From contig BAAFSQ010000166.1 in NCBI GenBank assembly GCA_054661495.1, forward strand, positions 1 through 22,191: 22,191 bases of DNA. Direction: 5' to 3'. This document shows, piece by piece, positions 18,360-22,191 of this stretch. A model generated the notes under the pieces. The model was not told where the DNA came from, did no database searches, and saw only the letters and a program-made list of their open reading frames with translations. Within the stretch, counting starts at the first letter, position 1, and every line of letters starts with the position of its first letter. Source of the DNA: Zygophlyctis sp. KS116 (Eukaryota > Chytridiomycota). The position numbers were made by a program, and so were the translations under genes.

Positions 18360-18365
18360 TTTATT
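18360..18365 (-). terminator. Polyadenylation signal of the trefoil gene
   Basis: TTTATT on the plus strand gives AATAAA on the minus strand, 29 bp past the trefoil stop at 18394-18396 and 2 bp beyond the convergent COQ8 stop (18355-18357). Cleavage would put the trefoil mRNA end inside the COQ8 coding region. Confidence 0.45.
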
Positions 18366-18393
18366 TAATTTCCACTGTCTAACTTGGATAGAA

Positions 18394-19417
18394 TCAGAAC
18401 ATATTTTTATATCCAGTTCCCTTTGCTGCTGCAGTATTTTGATAGCATATTGGTCCTACTTGACCTACTGGTAAAAGTCCGAAACAACAATTCATTGCAG
18501 TACATTCATTTTCAGTGATTCCATCAAACCCACAATCAACTCTAACATTTGCAGCTACAACTTGAGTACAAACACCTCCTTGAACTCCTTGAACCTGAAC
18601 TTGTCCATTCCCAATCACAATACCCTGTTGTATTTGATTATTTACTACTTGAGGGGCAATAATAGCAGCATTTGAGACAGAAAGATGCGGAAAAGCACAT
18701 TTGATCAATGAATTTTCTGAATGACAACATCCTTTGTTCCTACACTGTAATTCTGTGAGGCCTTCACCGCATTGGACCCGAAATGAATCAGGAAAAGTAC
18801 ATACAGCATCCTTAATTGGATCATTCAGATTCAATTGTCCAATATTAGGTGAACCATCGCTATAAAAACAGTATGGGCCTGTAGCTTCTAATTCACTAAA
18901 ACAGCATCCTTGAATAGCGCATTGATCAGCAGTGATCCCTGGAAATCCACAGTCTTGACGATTAGCTCCTTTTGTTTATAATCTTTAGAATTTACCAATA
19001 GCTTTGCATTTATCAGCAGGAGGACCTTGAATGGTTCCTTTTGCAAGAGGATTCTGCACGATTTGAGGTCCTTGAGCCACTTGAGGTACTTGAACAACTT
19101 GAGGTGCTTGAACAACTTGAGGTGCTTGAGCCCCCTGAGGTACTTGAACAACTTGAGGTACTTGAGCTCCTTTGGGCAGCGCATCGTTTGCCTTTGGAGC
19201 TGGTAACAAAGCATCAATAACAGGTGCAGCTTCAACCACTTGAGGTACTTCAGCTCCTTTGGGCAGCGCATCGTTTGCCTTTGGAGCTGGTAACAAACCA
19301 TCAATAACAGGTGCAGCATTAGCTACTACAGATTAAAACTTATTTGTTACCGGCCGGTTCTTCGATCAACGGTGCAGCAGAAGCAAGTAGAAGAGAACTT
19401 AACAGTAAAAGAAGCAT
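18394..19417 (-). CDS. Secreted three-trefoil (P-type) domain protein
   Basis: Exons are 19417-19351, 19325-18996 and 18968-18394 (introns 25 and 27 nt), 323 aa. Signal peptide MLLLLLSSLLLASA. Residues 23-125 are a Pro/Gln/Val-rich repeat region (PQVVQ units, plus a 29-residue duplicate containing LLPAPKANDALPKGA). Three trefoil domains follow with all six cysteines each: C129, 139, 149, 154, 155, 166; C189, 199, 208, 213, 214, 223; C266, 278, 288, 293, 294, 307. Each has the CC pair and the first has CGFPGIT. Linkers are Gln/Val-rich. Trefoil domains resist proteolysis and in animals bind mucins or glycans; here the protein is secreted or extracellular-matrix-like, with no TM. The domain call is strong; role unknown. 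Confidence 0.85.
19062..19317 (-). repeat. Coding repeats in the trefoil protein
   Basis: Two nested repeat types. About 19062-19165 holds 18-bp units encoding V/A-P-Q-V-V-Q. About 19155-19317 holds two copies of an 87-bp unit; a 64-bp core at 19167-19230 recurs at 19254-19317 with one difference. All lengths are multiples of three. The repeats also keep another minus-strand frame open, which is a composition effect. Confidence 0.8.
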
Positions 19418-19510
19418 TTGACATTTTAATCAATAATTGGCTGCTATTTATAGTTGAGATTTGTCTCACAATTGTCAAGTTTGACATTTGCAATCTGCCA
19501 AATTTACATC

Positions 19511-20459
19511 ATGAAGAGAGATCTGCTTCCCAGGACGGCTTTAGATGCATTGTATTCCATGTACTCAGAAAAGACAGCTGTCAAGTAAGTAATGTCAATT
19601 CACTAACTAATATAGAATTAAAGCAGTTGAAAGTCAGTTTAATCATCAAGTTCCATCACATCTACCATTTATCATTAGATTAGACGGAGTCTCATTTAGT
19701 AAATTCACAAAGGGAATTAACAAGCCTTTTGATCAGAGACTGGTCCATTCTTTTCAGCAAACGACTGCTGATCTTGTCTCAAAGTTTTTGCCAGTAACTG
19801 GATATTGTCAATCTGATGAAATATCACTGGTGTTTCCTTGTGCATCTGTCGCTGGGGATGAAGCACTCAAAAAGGAACATATTTATAAGGGAAGAGCTCA
19901 AAAAATAACAACAATTGTGGCATCTTACGCTTCAGTTAGATTTAATTATCATCTAACTAAACAAGACTGGAATGATTTACCAAAAAATGTTCTTGATAGA
20001 ATGATTGGGCATGAAGCTTATTTTGATGGAAGAATTATAGCTTTTGAATCTGCAAATGAGCTTGCAGATTGCATATTCTGGAGATCAAACTGCGATGGTT
20101 TAAGAAACGCAATTTCACATATCGCTCAACATCATTTTACATCAAAGGAATTACACGGTAAAAGTATCCTTGCCCAACTTGATCATTTATATAAAAGTAA
20201 AGGGATTGTTGCGATTGATGATTATGGGCCTGAAACATTTTATGGTACATGGTTCAAAAAGGAAAAGTATGAAATTAATATCCCAATAGAACATTTACAA
20301 CTGAAAAGGAAAAGATCAGATTCTACTACTACGTTAAGGACAAGAGTCTGCAAAGGATCTTTTAATTGGGCAGATTGGGATTCATCTCAGCGTTCAGAAT
20401 ATATTCTTGCAAAGTATTGGGATGATAATCCTACTTTTCCGCCAAAATGTCCGGTTTAA
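19511..20459 (+). CDS. Thg1-like 3'-5' RNA polymerase (TLP type)
   Basis: Thg1-superfamily enzymes add nucleotides 3'-5' to tRNA 5' ends. Exons are 19511-19584 and 19616-20459 (a 31-nt intron), 305 aa. The catalytic palm is clear: FIIRLDGVSFSKFTKG with metal ligand D48, GYCQSDEISLVF with D92, and AYFDGRIIAF. The HINNLYN motif of canonical tRNA-His guanylyltransferase is missing; its place is taken by CDGLRNAISHIAQHHFTSKE. That places it with Thg1-like proteins, known in protists and some chytrids for repair or editing of damaged or mitochondrial tRNA 5' ends. Function in this organism is inference. It is divergent from the trefoil gene (93 bp between ATGs), and its TAA overlaps the photolyase stop. 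Confidence 0.85.
20456..20459. other. TTAA: overlapping stop codons of convergent genes
   Basis: The palindrome TTAA supplies TAA on both strands: plus-strand stop 20457-20459 for the Thg1-like gene and minus-strand stop 20458-20456 for photolyase. The coding sequences overlap by 4 bp and neither gene has a 3' UTR of its own. Confidence 0.85.
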
Positions 20460-22191
20460 TCCTTTGTCTTTTTATTAAAGAAATTTTCAATTGTTTCAGT
20501 GGCTCTTTTTTTTGATTGCTTGGTCTTAGCTTGACTTACTTCTTCATGTACGATTCCTCCTTCCTCGGACTCAATATTTTGGATTTTAGAAGCATCCCCT
20601 TTTTCTCCTCTTGCATATGCCGCCTTCATCTTTTCCATATTTTTCTTAGAAATGATTTCATGTTCTACTATCGGAGATGGGTAATCTACACCAATAATAC
20701 ATCCGGCTTGTTTTTGAACTGATAGTGGGGCTTTCCAGGGCTCAAAAATGTATAATGTTGGCATTTTAGATAGTGCAGGCAAATACCTTCTGATGTATGA
20801 TCCATCCTTATCCCACTTCTTACCAAATGCAATTGGTGAGTAAACTCTGAAATATTGCGTGAAAAAGGCTGATGCACTGAGCCACATCCAATTTGCATTA
20901 TTAAGAGCCCAATCAGAATCCAAGAGCAACTCGTCAAAGACATCTCTTCCACGTTCCCATGAAATATATAAATCTCCTCTGGTTAAAAAACATGCAACCG
21001 AATGCCTAGCTAAATGATGGACCCAACCTTCTTTTCTCAGTTGAGTCATTATTGCATCAATCCAAGGAAATCCTGTCCGTGCTTCAGTCCATGCTTTCAG
21101 ATGTTCTATATCATCTGGAGTTCCCGAATCAGCTCCGTCCTGCAATTTCCATGGAATTTGTAAGCAGATAGGATTTCCATTCATTTTATCAAAATGAGGA
21201 TTAGCTGATGAAGCTGTAATAAAGAATTCCCGCCAATAAAGTTGTCCGAGAAGCGACACTGGAGGATCTGTATGACTTCGATTCTTTTTATAAACCTCCT
21301 GCAATTTTTGATAAAAATATCTGCATGATAATGTTCCACATTGTAGATGAGGAGAAAGAATTGTTGTTGATGCCGGTTCAAACTGAGCTGGAGACGTTTT
21401 AGGTTTTTCAAACGCTGCAACATTAAAGTCTCTAAAATAATTGCTCAAAATTCTTAGCGCATTGGTTTCACCTCCCTTATGAGGGCTTTTTTCTTTCTCG
21501 TCTAAAGCCTGAAATCCTAATTCAGTAATGTCTGGAATCGCATAATCATGATTAGGACCATTATAATATCTAAAAAACTGGTTTCTTTTAACGGCATCAA
21601 TGGTATCAGAAGTTAATTGAGGTCCTTGATATATATCATTAGATTCTGGAATCTCTAAATCTTGTAAAGAACCAAGTTTTGGCATCTTGCTTGGTTCCTC
21701 TAGCGGTTCTGCAACTTTTAAATTCTTGATTATCTAAAAGTCATTAAAATACTAATTTTAACCTTTAAAAATGATGTTAAAGTCAATGGAGCCTTTCCAT
21801 TATTTGACTTGATAACGTCTTCTGGTGTAAATAACGTGTGTCCAGTAATTGCATGTATAGCTACCTCCATTTTCTGGCACAAATCAGCCACTAACTTATC
21901 TCTTTTAATCGAATAAGGTTCGGTATCTCTTTCATAATATAAGCTTGAGACATTCCATTTTTTTACTAAAATTGGGAAAATATCAGCTGGATTTCCTCTA
22001 ATCAGAATTAGTCTTGAGTCCAACTTTCGTAGCTTTGCATCTAAATCTATCAAGCTTTCCACTCTTTGATTAAAACCTCTAAAACTTACAGAAATATCCA
22101 TCTATTAATTCCAGTACGAGTCTTCAACAGATAATGAGGATCCAAAATGAAGATTGGTATTAGCCCATCTGGATGGTTGGCGATAGCAGAG
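20456..22191 (-). CDS. (6-4) photolyase / cryptochrome family (5' end outside window)
   Basis: A flavoprotein that repairs UV (6-4) photoproducts, or a related cryptochrome. Exons in the window are 22191-22090 (partial), 22063-21763 and 21733-20456, with introns of 26 and 29 nt. The photolyase domain continues from outside the window: FILDPHYLL, GINRWIFL, YERDTEPYSIKRDK, APLTLTSFLK. The FAD domain has GQLYWREFF, TGFPWIDAIMTQLRKEGWVH, HLARH with both histidines used by (6-4) enzymes, and NWMWLSASAFF. FRVYSPIAFGKK and YIRRYLPAL place it in the (6-4)/animal-cryptochrome group. The tail of about 60 residues ends SKKRATETIENFFNKK, a basic stretch plus a PIP-box-like pattern. The N-terminus with LRLHDNP is beyond the edge. 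Repair activity is favoured by the two His. Confidence 0.93.

Noticed and set aside
19062-19317. CRISPR-like array
   Set aside because: Units are contiguous coding repeats without spacers, in a eukaryotic exon.
18888-19319. Long minus-strand open frame of 143 codons (LKYLK-rich) over the trefoil gene
   Set aside because: It is an alternative frame of the PQVVQ repeats; the true frame has a signal peptide, correct splice sites and 18 conserved cysteines.
1-22191. Reassigned (ciliate-type) genetic code suggested by the tiny introns
   Set aside because: TAA, TAG and TGA each terminate well-supported genes (for example TAG for COQ8 and the transporter, TGA for CBS), and all internal stops fall inside introns or decayed copies.

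Overview
The window is nuclear DNA from a very compact, AT-rich eukaryotic genome. I count 18 protein genes, the first and last cut by the window edges, plus one stretch of decayed gene fragments. Coding sequences fill most of the 22 kb. Nearly every multi-exon gene becomes coherent only after removing introns of 23-33 nt: 26 are placed here, and all but one have GT...AG ends. TAA, TAG and TGA all end genes, so the genetic code looks standard.

The gene set includes Sin1 of TORC2, COQ8, an FMP42/SLC43-type carrier, a FANK1-like FN3-ankyrin protein, a Thg1-like polymerase without the HINNLYN motif, a (6-4) photolyase and a three-domain trefoil protein. My best inference is an opisthokont near the base of fungi (Rozella, aphelid or chytrid-like) or another reduced opisthokont. 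A FANK1-like gene would fit an organism with a flagellated stage. This placement is inference and not certain.

Layout. 1-327: last exon of an unrecognised gene (+). 518-1962: a GNAT-domain protein and a tiny membrane protein (+). 2001-4435: a small possibly ubiquitin-like protein and Sin1 (-). 4559-5906: a 12-TM carrier (+) whose stop abuts the stop of cystathionine beta-synthase (5907-7415, -). 7449-9783: three unrecognised secreted or single-pass surface proteins (+,+,-). 9868-11586: an SPFH/band 7 protein (+). 11587-12893: no intact gene, but decayed copies of the two preceding genes flanking a fossil of a third, papain-like gene. 12894-15611: a small basic protein, the FANK1-like protein and an SLC35/TPT-type transporter (-). 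15764-18357: a histidine phosphatase and COQ8 (+), 20 bp apart. 18394-19417: the trefoil protein (-). 19511-20459: the Thg1-like protein (+). 20456-22191: photolyase (-), overlapping the Thg1-like CDS by 4 bp.

The genes are mostly unrelated housekeeping functions (TORC2 signalling, transsulfuration, ubiquinone, tRNA repair, DNA repair) mixed with lineage-specific surface and secreted genes. I see no gene-cluster pathway. The distinctive features are the genome architecture (tiny introns, shared or overlapping 3' ends, start codons as little as 33 bp apart), one probable non-canonical intron in COQ8, and the decayed segmental duplication. No rRNA, tRNA, CRISPR, transposon or virus-like element was recognised.
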